A stretch of 23,863 bases of DNA from UBA7236 sp964638865 (lineage in GTDB: Bacteria > Bacteroidota > Bacteroidia > Chitinophagales > BACL12). The position numbers were made by a program, and so were the translations under genes. Where the stretch lies: assembly GCA_964638865.1 (NCBI GenBank), contig CAZXBG010000049.1, positions 1 through 23,863 of the forward strand, written 5' to 3'. Shown piece by piece: positions 14,444-22,059 of this stretch (the first letter of the stretch is position 1; every line of letters starts with the position of its first letter). The notes beneath the pieces are model-generated. The model searched no databases and had not been told where the DNA came from. It saw nothing but the letters and a program-made list of their open reading frames with translations.

Positions 14444-14659
14444 TTAATTTAGTTTCTTTTTGCTGCCTATTAACATTACTATTCCTGCAGCCCCTACAAT
14501 AATTCCGGTATATAAAGGCCAGCTCACCTGTTTTTTTTCATCCCTATTAACTTCAACAGAACCGAGATCAATAACTTTTTCTTTTTGGGTAAATCCAACT
14601 TGATTAATAAATATCATCAAGATACCTACTACAATTAATATGATGGCTAATATTTTCAT
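14444..14659 (-). CDS. small two-helix membrane protein
   Basis: 71 residues when started at 14659 (MKILAIILIVVGILMIFINQ); the longer start at 14698 falls in the upstream terminator hairpin and is unlikely. Helices at about 2-22 and 48-65 flank a hydrophilic segment (KEKVIDLGSVEVNRDEKKQ). The layout, with hydrophobic N-terminus, KEKVIDLG and a final glycine-rich helix (YTGIIVGAAGIVMLIGS), resembles DUF3185-like small membrane proteins, but I am not sure of the family. Probably an envelope-stress protein, by context only. Confidence 0.75.
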   Translation of the reverse strand: MKILAIILIVVGILMIFINQVGFTQKEKVIDLGSVEVNRDEKKQVSWPLYTGIIVGAAGIVMLIGSKKKLN

Positions 14660-14679
14660 TTCTTTTCTTTGTTTAAAAA

Positions 14680-14718
14680 AATTTAAGAAATGCTTCAACT
14701 TGAAACATTTCTTAAATT
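14680..14718 (-). terminator. rho-independent terminator of the PA2169-family gene
   Basis: AATTTAAGAAATG (14680-14692) and CATTTCTTAAATT (14706-14718) form a perfect 13-bp stem, with further pairing (TTCA and TGAA) in the loop. On the minus strand it is followed by a run of T residues, as expected for the gene ending at 14737. Confidence 0.85.
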
Positions 14719-14736
14719 AATTGATTAACTAATTAA

Positions 14737-15207
14737 TTATTTACTTTCAACCTCAACATCACGCATAATCTTAATTCGATCGTGATCTATTCTGATTTCG
14801 GATTGCTGCGAATTGATCGTTGCAATATAATCGGCAGGGAAATGAAGGTCATCATTTTCCTGTACTTCTTCATATGCTTTTAATGCGGCATCTTCACCAA
14901 ATTCGCAGTTAGATAAAACAGCAGCCCGGTCCTTCAGCGCAATGGAAGCCTTTACATCCATCCAGATACGATACAATTTTCCTGAATTGGTTGTGCCTTC
15001 TGCAGGTTCACCTCCAAGTTCACGTACGTACTGAGAAAGTTTGGAGGCATACATTTTACTTTTGTTTGCACTTTCAAAAAATTGTTTGTCAAGATCCGAA
15101 TCTTTACTTTCCTTTGCCGCGGTATTGTAACCTTCATACCGATCGTTATTAATAGTTATTAAACTATTTAATGCAGCTATCATAGCTTCATTTTCACTCT
15201 TTTGCAT
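14737..15207 (-). CDS. PA2169-family (DUF2383) four-helix-bundle protein
   Basis: 156 residues, soluble and almost all helical. It begins AMIAALNSLITINNDRYEGY, with FFESANKSKMYASKLSQYVR and a loop ELGGEPAEGTTNSGKLYRIW (the G-G-x-P segment is typical), then SIALKDRAAVLSNCEFGEDA and ALKAYEEV. This is the PA2169/DUF2383 ferritin-like family at its usual length of about 150. Several residues of the sort that could hold metal are present (N20 D22 E25, E107 E110 D111), but I cannot assign metal binding. The role is unknown; relatives are stress-induced. Its start is 11 bases from the end of the gene at 15219-15761, so the two are co-transcribed. Confidence 0.88.
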   Translation of the reverse strand: MQKSENEAMIAALNSLITINNDRYEGYNTAAKESKDSDLDKQFFESANKSKMYASKLSQYVRELGGEPAEGTTNSGKLYRIWMDVKASIALKDRAAVLSNCEFGEDAALKAYEEVQENDDLHFPADYIATINSQQSEIRIDHDRIKIMRDVEVESK

Positions 15208-15218
15208 AGTCGTAAATT

Positions 15219-15761
15219 TTAGTTTATGAATTTATTATTAATTAACTGTACTGAAATCTTTGTAATGGTATTGTGCAATATCTGGGTGTTTGTATGTAAA
15301 TTTTTAATTGATTTAAAAGTTTCACTATAATTTAATTTTCCCGCTAAATTTTCTGCAGGTGTATAAAAATTGAGAATATATCCTGTCATGATCTGCATAG
15401 CCCTCACATAGGAAAGGTCCTTTTTCCAGCTTTTAAGGTTATGCCTCTGTGTGTCAGGTACATTGGTTAAGTATTGATCATCATTTCCCATAAAAGCTTT
15501 TAACACTGCAGTATTCAACTTTGTATTTTCCATATAGGATAGCAAATGATCTTGCAAATAAATATTTTCAAGATTGGTGACTATGGCATTTATATAATTA
15601 TTTAAATTTATTTGGGCTGATAGGATATTATTAACCTGATTTATCATACATTCCTGTATTAGTAAATCCTGAACAGCATTGGAAATCTCAATGGATGGAT
15701 CAGAAACAAAGTAAGAATTTGTGTTTCCTGTAACATTTGCTAATTCATAATATTCTCTCAT
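15219..15761 (-). CDS. unrecognised helical protein
   Basis: 180 residues, rich in Asn (IINQVNNILSAQINLNNYIN-like segments), no signal peptide and no membrane segment. It is predicted helical throughout by eye (DLLIQECMINQVNNILSAQI, NYINAIVTNLENIYLQDHLL, VRAMQIMTGYILNFY). The length and multi-helix character recall a helical bundle such as the following PA2169 gene, with which it forms an operon (11-base gap), but I cannot see family motifs. Unknown function; possible partner of the PA2169 protein. Confidence 0.7.
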   Translation of the reverse strand: MREYYELANVTGNTNSYFVSDPSIEISNAVQDLLIQECMINQVNNILSAQINLNNYINAIVTNLENIYLQDHLLSYMENTKLNTAVLKAFMGNDDQYLTNVPDTQRHNLKSWKKDLSYVRAMQIMTGYILNFYTPAENLAGKLNYSETFKSIKNLHTNTQILHNTITKISVQLINNKFIN

Positions 15762-15797
15762 AATTTCTGCTTTATTCGTAACGAAATATTTTTTAGT

Positions 15798-16088
15798 TCA
15801 ATCTCTATTATCAGAATCAATGCTTTTTAGTTTGCCTTTTCTTATTGCTTCGCGTACTCCGTTTTCTTCATTTATTATTGCCTTAAGTTTATTTGTAGTT
15901 GGGGGTGGTTTTAATAATGATTTTTTGTGGAGCACCCTTTTGTTTTCTAACTTCTGTTTTTTTATAGGCTCACTTGATTTGATTTTGTCTTTTTTATCAT
16001 GAAAAGGCAACGACAACTTATCCTTAATATTAGAATCACCTTGAATATTGTTCTTTTGCCCAACTTTATGGTTAACGGTTTTTTTCAT
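15798..16088 (-). CDS. small lysine-rich protein, unrecognised
   Basis: 96 residues from ATG 16088 (MKKTVNHKVGQKNN); ATG 16097 would add only MII. Extremely basic and without hydrophobic runs (KDKLSLPFHDKKDKIKSSEP, then KKQKLENKRVLHKKSLLK). A proline cluster (PPPTTNK) precedes a slightly acidic tail (INEENGVREAIRKGKLKSID). Likely disordered, possibly nucleic-acid binding, although nothing proves it. It is upstream of the helical-protein gene by 36 bases. A chance ORF is possible because of AT-rich codon use; the clear minus-strand context favours a real gene. Confidence 0.55.
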   Translation of the reverse strand: MKKTVNHKVGQKNNIQGDSNIKDKLSLPFHDKKDKIKSSEPIKKQKLENKRVLHKKSLLKPPPTTNKLKAIINEENGVREAIRKGKLKSIDSDNRD

Positions 16089-16353
16089 AATGATCAATTG
16101 AATATTTATACTTTTACAAATTGCATGCTATTTTTTATGGAATGCCATCTGTGGTTTATATATGCTGATATACAGGCTTTTCAGAGAGATAATTGCTACT
16201 AAACAATTATTTTAGTGGTATAAATTTGCAATTTTGCTACAAGTTGTAGAAGTTTTTCCTCGATAACGATTGATGTAGCATCATACAAAGGAACAGAAAA
16301 TGTGAAGTAAAACCTTGCTTTAGGTTACAAAGATGGTTCCTGTTAAAAAAATA

Positions 16354-18039
16354 TCATATCGCTTTTAGCGTAATGATAAATTGAGTCCCGTTTTCAGGGT
16401 CGCTTTTTACTTCTATATTGCCACCGTGAAGTAACACAATGATCTGTGTGGTTGCCAGACCAAGGCCTGTTCCATTCTTTTTTGTACTGAAAAATGGTTC
16501 GAATATATTGTCGATATCTTCCTTTTTAATCCCATTTCCATTATCGGAAATGAATACAATACATTTATTTTGACGTTTTTGAACCTCTACAGTTAGCATG
16601 TTCTCTTTGTTATTCATTGCCTCTATAGCATTAATTATGATGTTGAGAAATGCCATTTGCAATTGTTGGTCATCACCTTCTATCAAGCAAATGTCTGCAT
16701 CATATTTTTTTACAAGTGTTATTCCTTTTAATTTAATGCGATCCTTTGCAAATTCAAGGGTATTGTCCAAGACATTATATATTGAAAGTGGAACAGCATC
16801 ATTAATATTTACCTTGGTAGTGTATAATAATTCCGTTATAAGCTTATTTATGCGTCCACTGTTATTTTCGATAATATCTAAAAAGTCGTTGATTTCCGAT
16901 TGGTCCGGGTTGTTTTTAAGTGTGTCAACTGATAAATTAATATTGGTTAACGGGTTTCTGACTTCATGGGCAATTATCCTTGCAATTTTTCCTATACCTG
17001 CAAATTTTTCAAGAGCATTTTTTTCTCGCTCTAACCGTATTCTTTCCGTAATATTGATCAATGAACCCTGAAATGATTTTGTGGAATTGTCAGCATATAA
17101 ATTAAGTAGAAAACTCATTGATCTGCCATCTATATGTTTTAATGTGATTTCCATATTCGAAATTGACATGCCTTGTTTGATCGTCTTTTCTATAAAATTT
17201 GTATTTTTTTCATCCTGAAATAGTTTTCCGAGATTTGAATTGATGAGGTCTTCACTTTTATACCCGAGCTGTTCAGTAATGGCCGAACTGATTTCAGAAA
17301 TTTTTAAATTTTTATCTAATTGGTAGATGATGTCAGGGCTAAGTTCAAATATCCTTCTGTATTTCATTTCCCTGTCAGCTATATCGTTTTGGTTTTTAAA
17401 TAATATATAGAAAGTAAAAATGATAATTAACAAGGAGGAAATTGAAAATATAGTTATAACAGTTCTGGTTGTTTGTGTAAATTTATCGGTGTTTTTGTAT
17501 TTTGCTTCATACAATGCATTTTCTGCATTTCGCATTCCGATGATTGATCTTTTAATTTCCTCCATGATCGCGTTTCCTTGATTCATATAAAAAAGTGAGT
17601 TTTCAGAATTCAGTCTTCCCGTTTCGAATAATTTTAAAAGGGAATCCGACGCAGTGACCCTGCCAAATACCTGACCTTCTAATTTATTAAACGAGGCTAA
17701 TTGAGAAGTATTTGTTTTTATGAGTTCCTGTAGATCGTATAGGCCCTCGGGTAGATTTTTTTTTGCTTCCTGAAATTGAGCGTGAAACCCAATCTCATTG
17801 GTTAACATATACCCTCTTAAACCGCTTTCACCTTCTTTTAGAATTGCAAAAATATTTTCTAATTTGCGTTCAACAGCAATATTGTGTTTGGAGAGATCTG
17901 ATTCATTTATTAACTTCGTGAACGTAGCAAAGGTTAAAATAGAACTTACAATAAGTACTAATGTTGCCACTATAATGCCTAATCTTATTTTAGACATGGG
18001 TTTTGAGGCACTTTTAAACGTTTTAATAGTGGCTAACAT
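16354..18039 (-). CDS. CHASE3-PAS sensor histidine kinase
   Basis: 561 residues (start ATG 18039; Met 15 would shorten it to 547). Membrane helix about 20-40, CHASE3 sensor domain about 55-190 (FAILKEGESGLRGYMLTNE is its signature), second helix about 193-214, PAS domain about 224-335, HisKA with phospho-acceptor His358 in IIAHEVRNPLTNINLS, and HATPase_c with the N box (NIIINAIEAM), the DNGNG box (499-503), FEPFFSTK (513-520) and GTGLGLAT (523-530). All catalytic boxes are intact. The kinase senses an extracytoplasmic cue and phosphorylates a receiver, most likely one or both proteins encoded divergently at 18312-20145. The gene faces away from them across a 272-base gap. Confidence 0.95.
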   Translation of the reverse strand: MLATIKTFKSASKPMSKIRLGIIVATLVLIVSSILTFATFTKLINESDLSKHNIAVERKLENIFAILKEGESGLRGYMLTNEIGFHAQFQEAKKNLPEGLYDLQELIKTNTSQLASFNKLEGQVFGRVTASDSLLKLFETGRLNSENSLFYMNQGNAIMEEIKRSIIGMRNAENALYEAKYKNTDKFTQTTRTVITIFSISSLLIIIFTFYILFKNQNDIADREMKYRRIFELSPDIIYQLDKNLKISEISSAITEQLGYKSEDLINSNLGKLFQDEKNTNFIEKTIKQGMSISNMEITLKHIDGRSMSFLLNLYADNSTKSFQGSLINITERIRLEREKNALEKFAGIGKIARIIAHEVRNPLTNINLSVDTLKNNPDQSEINDFLDIIENNSGRINKLITELLYTTKVNINDAVPLSIYNVLDNTLEFAKDRIKLKGITLVKKYDADICLIEGDDQQLQMAFLNIIINAIEAMNNKENMLTVEVQKRQNKCIVFISDNGNGIKKEDIDNIFEPFFSTKKNGTGLGLATTQIIVLLHGGNIEVKSDPENGTQFIITLKAI

Positions 18040-18216
18040 TCGTTTCTTTAATCAATAGTCATACCAGCAAAATATTTCCTTTGAACCCGCTTCCACAGGA
18101 ATTTTTGCCTAAGGAATTGGGGAAATTATTCCACATATGGTTAATAAAATCTCAGTAATATCAAAATATACTGTAACTTTATTAGATTAATGCACCTTTC
18201 AGGGGTGTTTTCGAGC

Positions 18217-18233
18217 TGGACTCATTATTGCAA
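18217..18233 (+). promoter_or_regulatory. sigma-54-like -24/-12 promoter element
   Basis: TGGACTCATTATTGCAA: TGG followed, at the exact ten-base GG-to-GC spacing, by TTGCA, matching the sigma-54 -12 element fully and the -24 element at TGG. Expected start about 18243, giving a leader near 70 bases to ATG 18312. Its place before genes for an NtrC-type activator suggests autoregulation. An imperfect palindrome, CACC and GGTG at about 18193-18207, lies just upstream and could be part of a binding site. Confidence 0.5.
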
Positions 18234-18311
18234 TAATGTAATGAATACCTGTCAATAATAAGTCTTGATTTTTTTTTTAGTAGAATAAGTGCATATAAAT
18301 AGTATAATAGA

Positions 18312-18731
18312 ATGATGATCATACCTCTTAAAATTCCCAGAAATGTGTTAATTGTGGATGATGAACCTGAAATTTGTTTGTTATTAAGACGGTTGTTGCT
18401 GAAATTTAATCTGAATGTGGATTATGCATATAATATTGCCAATGGATTAGAAATGGTGCAAGAACATTTACCGGAAATCGTTTTTTTAGATATGAATCTG
18501 CCCGATGGAAATGGTATGGATCATATTGAAGAATTTAAACATGATAACAATTCCAACATAATTGTGATGATCAGCGCATATGATACGGCTGCAGACAGAT
18601 CAAAAGCATTTGGACTCGGCGTTGATTATTTCCTCAGCAAACCTTTTACTCAAAATCAGGTAATTGAAATCGTTAATGAGTTAACAAACGAGAATATAAA
18701 ACCCAACAATGGACAGAATATTAATAATTGA
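18312..18731 (+). CDS. receiver-only response regulator
   Basis: 139 residues, a single CheY-like receiver. Acidic pair D16-D17 (VLIVDDEPE), phospho-acceptor D60 in VFLDMNLPDGNG, S88 in VMISAYD and K110 in FLSKPF, so all key positions are filled. No output domain follows; a 20-residue polar tail leads into the next gene. ATG 18312 and 18315 are both possible starts. The gene overlaps the next by 23 bases, so the pair is co-translated. It could be a phosphate-carrying partner or modulator between the divergent kinase and the NtrC-type protein. Confidence 0.93.
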   Translation: MMIIPLKIPRNVLIVDDEPEICLLLRRLLLKFNLNVDYAYNIANGLEMVQEHLPEIVFLDMNLPDGNGMDHIEEFKHDNNSNIIVMISAYDTAADRSKAFGLGVDYFLSKPFTQNQVIEIVNELTNENIKPNNGQNINN

Positions 18732-20145
18732 TGATGATATTGATACCTGTACTTTATTAAAACATTTTTTAACTAAAAATGGATTTGAAGTGCAAACCTC
18801 AGTAAGTGGAGCAGCAGGCATTAAAAAATTACATAATGAAAATTATTCGCTTATACTATGCGATTTCAGGTTGGGAGACATGGACGCAAGGGAAGTTCTC
18901 CAAGCTGCCAAATTAATTAATCCAAAAACTCAAATTATTGTTATCACCGGATATTCTGATGTTAAGATCGCAGTGGAGGTGATTAAAGCGGGCGCTTTTA
19001 ATTACGTTACAAAACCTTTATTGCCTGATGAAATCCTGATGAATGTGAAAAATGCCATCAGTAAATATCATAATCTCGCAGGTATTAAAGTGCTGGCATT
19101 AAATTCAGAACCTGATACTGCACCGGATAAGGCAGATTTAAATAAGGAACATAACAACCTGGATATAAAATACGTAGAAGGGAAAAGCAAAGAATCCATT
19201 ACTGTACATAAACAACTTGACATTGTTGGGCCAACTAATTATTGTGTAATTATCTATGGTGAAAGTGGAACAGGAAAAGAATTAGCAGCACGACGGATAC
19301 ATGAAAAAAGCAAAAGGGCAAATGCACCATTTATTGCTGTTGACTGCGGTGCACTATCAAAAGAACTTGCAGGAAGTGAATTGTTCGGACACGAAAAAGG
19401 AGCATTTACAGGAGCATTAAACAGTAAAATGGGAAGCTTTGAATTAGCCAATGGCGGTACTCTATTGTTGGATGAGGTCGGAAATTTAAGTTACGATGTG
19501 CAGATCATGTTGCTTCGAGTTGTGCAAGAAAAGAAAATGAAAAGAATTGGCGGTATTAAGGATATAGATCTTGATGTGCGTTTGTTGGTTGCTTCTAATG
19601 AAAATTTGATGGATGCAGTAACTAAAGGAAAATTCAGAGAGGATCTTTATCATCGATTTAATGAATTTACAATTGCAATGCCTAATCTTAGAGATAGAAA
19701 TGTGGACATCATGCAATTTGCAAATTTCTTTTTGAAAAATGCCTGCATAGAATTGGAAAAAAGAATACATGGTTTTTCAGAAGAAGTAGAAATTATTTTT
19801 CTAAAGTATAGTTGGCCGGGTAATTTAAGAGAATTAAATAACGTAGTAAAAAGAGGAGCACTCCTAACTGACACCATAATTATAGAAACGGAAAGTTTAC
19901 CGCAGGAATTGATCCATGGTGATAAATTTAATTTCGCCGATAAGGAAACGCATATTATTAATATCGAACCTAATAACCTTAAAGCTGCTGCCTTTGACGC
20001 AGAACACAAGGTGATTTCTGAAACACTTAAAAAGGTGAAATATAATAAATCCAAAGCTGCCCGAATGTTAAATGTAGATAGGAAAACACTCTACAACAAA
20101 ATGAAACAATTCAATATCAGAATTGAACAGGAAGAAAAGGATTGA
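18709..20145 (+). CDS. NtrC-family sigma-54-dependent response regulator
   Basis: 478 residues: receiver 1-120 with phospho-acceptor D52 in ILCDFRLGD and K102 in TKPL, a linker, an AAA+ domain about 155-400, and a Fis-type helix-turn-helix about 435-468. The AAA+ motifs are present in order: Walker A GESGTGKE (184-191), GAFTGA (231-236, the sigma-54 contact loop), Walker B LLLDEVGN (252-259), and WPGNLREL (369-376). An intact GAFTGA loop means it should activate RNA polymerase with sigma-54. It is encoded after the receiver-only protein, which it overlaps by 23 bases. The kinase upstream on the other strand is its probable partner. A convergent gene begins 10 bases past its stop. Confidence 0.96.
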   Translation: MDRILIIDDDIDTCTLLKHFLTKNGFEVQTSVSGAAGIKKLHNENYSLILCDFRLGDMDAREVLQAAKLINPKTQIIVITGYSDVKIAVEVIKAGAFNYVTKPLLPDEILMNVKNAISKYHNLAGIKVLALNSEPDTAPDKADLNKEHNNLDIKYVEGKSKESITVHKQLDIVGPTNYCVIIYGESGTGKELAARRIHEKSKRANAPFIAVDCGALSKELAGSELFGHEKGAFTGALNSKMGSFELANGGTLLLDEVGNLSYDVQIMLLRVVQEKKMKRIGGIKDIDLDVRLLVASNENLMDAVTKGKFREDLYHRFNEFTIAMPNLRDRNVDIMQFANFFLKNACIELEKRIHGFSEEVEIIFLKYSWPGNLRELNNVVKRGALLTDTIIIETESLPQELIHGDKFNFADKETHIINIEPNNLKAAAFDAEHKVISETLKKVKYNKSKAARMLNVDRKTLYNKMKQFNIRIEQEEKD

Positions 20146-20155
20146 TAAATTTTAT

Positions 20156-20740
20156 TTACGGTTTATATTTTTTCTTAAATTTCCAAAGTATTCCAAACTT
20201 CAATATCAGATCCAGTGAAGTGCTTTGTAATTCAGTTCCTTTATTTGCAGGAAGAAAATTATACCTTCCTCCAAAACCACTGTGAATAAAAAAACTTTTT
20301 CCAAATACATATCCAACATTATAACAGATCTCCCCGGCCATTTTATAATGCATAATGGAATCGGATATCTGTAATCCATTATACATATTTATGTCTGCAT
20401 AATTCAGCCAATTACTGGTTGTATAGGTAACACTTTCGGCGTTGGCTGCACTAAATCCTGTTGGAGTAAGTGTAACATAAGTAAGTCCGGTAACGAGCAG
20501 TATTTCCTGCATACCTGCATTGCGCTTATAATCAATTCCAATATTGTAATTAATGGGTAACGGAATAAAATCAATTGATTTACTTAAATAGGATTCTACA
20601 CCATACGCTGTGGAAATATCACTGTCAAACAAATTGTCATTTAAAAGTTGTGAGGAGTGTGTGCCCCGAACAGTAATAAATTGAGCAAAACATAAGTGAC
20701 TGATAATCAGAAATAATAGTGTAACCCTGAATTTTATCAT
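20156..20740 (-). CDS. exported beta-rich protein, probable outer-membrane barrel
   Basis: 194 residues with a signal peptide (FRVTLLFLIISHLCFAQ, cut after about residue 19-20). The mature part alternates strands and turns (YNIGIDYKRNAGMQEILLVT, GEICYNVGYVFGKSFFIHSG, FGGRYNFLPAN, and a C-terminal LILKFGILWKFKKKY), in keeping with a small outer-membrane barrel. No defining family motif is seen. It lies 11 bases downstream of the zinc-ribbon membrane protein, on the same strand, probably co-transcribed. The 3' end almost meets the NtrC-type gene. Confidence 0.75.
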   Translation of the reverse strand: MIKFRVTLLFLIISHLCFAQFITVRGTHSSQLLNDNLFDSDISTAYGVESYLSKSIDFIPLPINYNIGIDYKRNAGMQEILLVTGLTYVTLTPTGFSAANAESVTYTTSNWLNYADINMYNGLQISDSIMHYKMAGEICYNVGYVFGKSFFIHSGFGGRYNFLPANKGTELQSTSLDLILKFGILWKFKKKYKP

Positions 20741-20751
20741 ATATAATTAAT

Positions 20752-21387
20752 TCAAACGCCAGGCTGCCCTCTCTTATTTTTTAAATTCCAAAGAAAACGC
20801 CTTACTCCTAACAAAATGTAACCCAAAAACACATATTCCACAAATCGAACTCCTAAAACGGCAAACATATTTATTGTTTTAACCGGAGCACCTGCCTTAT
20901 CGTAACAAGTGAAATCCTGTTGAATTATTGTGGTGCCGGGCATTGGGTTGGAAACATTTTCAATCCTTTCCATGGATGTGCCCTCACTGCAAAAACAAAG
21001 TTCTACAGGTTTGTTGTAGATATAATTTCCGGTTTGATCAACAGATGCTCCCATTAAGGCAAAAAAACTAATACCTATTGCTCTAAACATCGCCCCTGTG
21101 GTTTGCGGTTTGCGCAAGGGCAAAATTCCGAAGCCTATCATTCCCAGTGTGAGTAAAATCAGACTTGCAATACCTTCTATAGTTGCAATTGCCACAAAAG
21201 AGCCAATTATAAACCCTAACCCAATTATTATTCCCCCCACAAAAATCAATATCCACGCCCATGATGGCAATTTATTCCAAAATGACTTCGAATTCGTGTT
21301 CGTGGCTATAGCTAACTCCGCACCGCAATATCTGCAATGTTTAAAGTCGTCAGGATTTTCTTTTTTACATTGAGTGCATTCCTTCAT
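20752..21387 (-). CDS. zinc-ribbon membrane protein
   Basis: 211 residues. An N-terminal zinc ribbon, CTQC (4-7) and CRYC (18-21), is followed by hydrophobic segments at about 42-65, 66-90 and 101-116, a polar domain with ELCFCSEG (cysteines 131 and 133) and a fourth segment at about 172-194. Small ribbons of this kind on membrane proteins are widespread and of unknown purpose; the ribbon would face the cytoplasm if the first helix exits it. The extra cysteines in the polar domain are unusual. Promoter region shared with the divergent gene at 21553. Function not recognised. Confidence 0.75.
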   Translation of the reverse strand: MKECTQCKKENPDDFKHCRYCGAELAIATNTNSKSFWNKLPSWAWILIFVGGIIIGLGFIIGSFVAIATIEGIASLILLTLGMIGFGILPLRKPQTTGAMFRAIGISFFALMGASVDQTGNYIYNKPVELCFCSEGTSMERIENVSNPMPGTTIIQQDFTCYDKAGAPVKTINMFAVLGVRFVEYVFLGYILLGVRRFLWNLKNKRGQPGV

Positions 21388-21539
21388 AACAGCACCAAAT
21401 TAAGGCAATTTTTTCAAGAGTATAAACTTGGTGCAGCTACCGAAACCGAAAATCTGTTCGGATGATATTTTAGTCTGCTTATTTTACCTGATTTGCCAAG
21501 TATAGACTAACCAATTATACTATTTCTGCAGACTTGCAT

Positions 21540-21547
21540 TACCTTTG
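21540..21547 (+). promoter_or_regulatory. TAnnTTTG -7 box, near-leaderless start
   Basis: TACCTTTG is an exact match to the Bacteroidota -7 consensus. ATG 21553 begins only five bases after the box, so transcription would start at or within a base or two of the start codon. No clear -33 TTG at the standard spacing. Confidence 0.55.
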
Positions 21548-21552
21548 CACCA

Positions 21553-21873
21553 ATGGAAAACAATCAACCGGAACTAAAGGAAGAACAACCATTCCACCCG
21601 AATATGTTTTGGGAAGGGTTCTTTTATCTTTCCTTTTTTGTATTTTTTTGTATCGTTCTTATACCCTACACCCCAAAGGCATTATCCTTCGACAGATATT
21701 ATCCCTTGGCACTAATAACCTATGGTATAGTCGGTTTGATCAGTGGAGCAATTGCTTATAAACTGCTCAAAAATGCAGCATCCTGGGTAAAATTTGTTGT
21801 CATGGCCATTTTGTATATCGTGATGATCTATTATTTGATAGACAATATGCACCATTTTGCAATGGGAGCATAA
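21553..21873 (+). CDS. small three-helix membrane protein
   Basis: 106 residues with a polar N-terminus (MENNQPELKEEQPFHPNMFW) and three membrane helices at about 22-39, 50-69 and 79-96, ending HHFAMGA. No domain recognised; the length and layout suit a small inner-membrane accessory protein. An overlapping frame at 21534 reads through the same stretch but lacks the hydrophobic helices, so this start and frame are preferred. The -7 box five bases upstream supports the start and indicates a nearly leaderless message. Confidence 0.75.
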   Translation: MENNQPELKEEQPFHPNMFWEGFFYLSFFVFFCIVLIPYTPKALSFDRYYPLALITYGIVGLISGAIAYKLLKNAASWVKFVVMAILYIVMIYYLIDNMHHFAMGA

Positions 21874-22008
21874 ATTTTCCTGATTTCAATTGCTATTGTA
21901 TTTGTGTCTTTTTTGAAAGAAAAGCAAATGAAGGCCCTTTGTGTTATTTATTTGTAAAAAATACCGCATTCTCAGACCTTCAAATTAAAAATGTGTGTAG
22001 ACATTATT

Positions 22009-22016
22009 TATCTTTG
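22009..22016 (+). promoter_or_regulatory. TAnnTTTG -7 box of the citrate synthase gene
   Basis: TATCTTTG matches the Bacteroidota -7 consensus exactly and lies 43 bases ahead of ATG 22060. It sits inside a longer reading frame from ATG 21991, which therefore cannot be the real start. Confidence 0.55.
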
Positions 22017-22059
22017 TGCTGCAAGTAGCGGCAAATTAAAAGCACGGCAAAACAGAGAT

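Noticed and set aside
15999..16202. 67-codon plus-strand ORF
   Set aside because: It is antisense over the lysine-rich gene, and I see no start signal or recognisable features.
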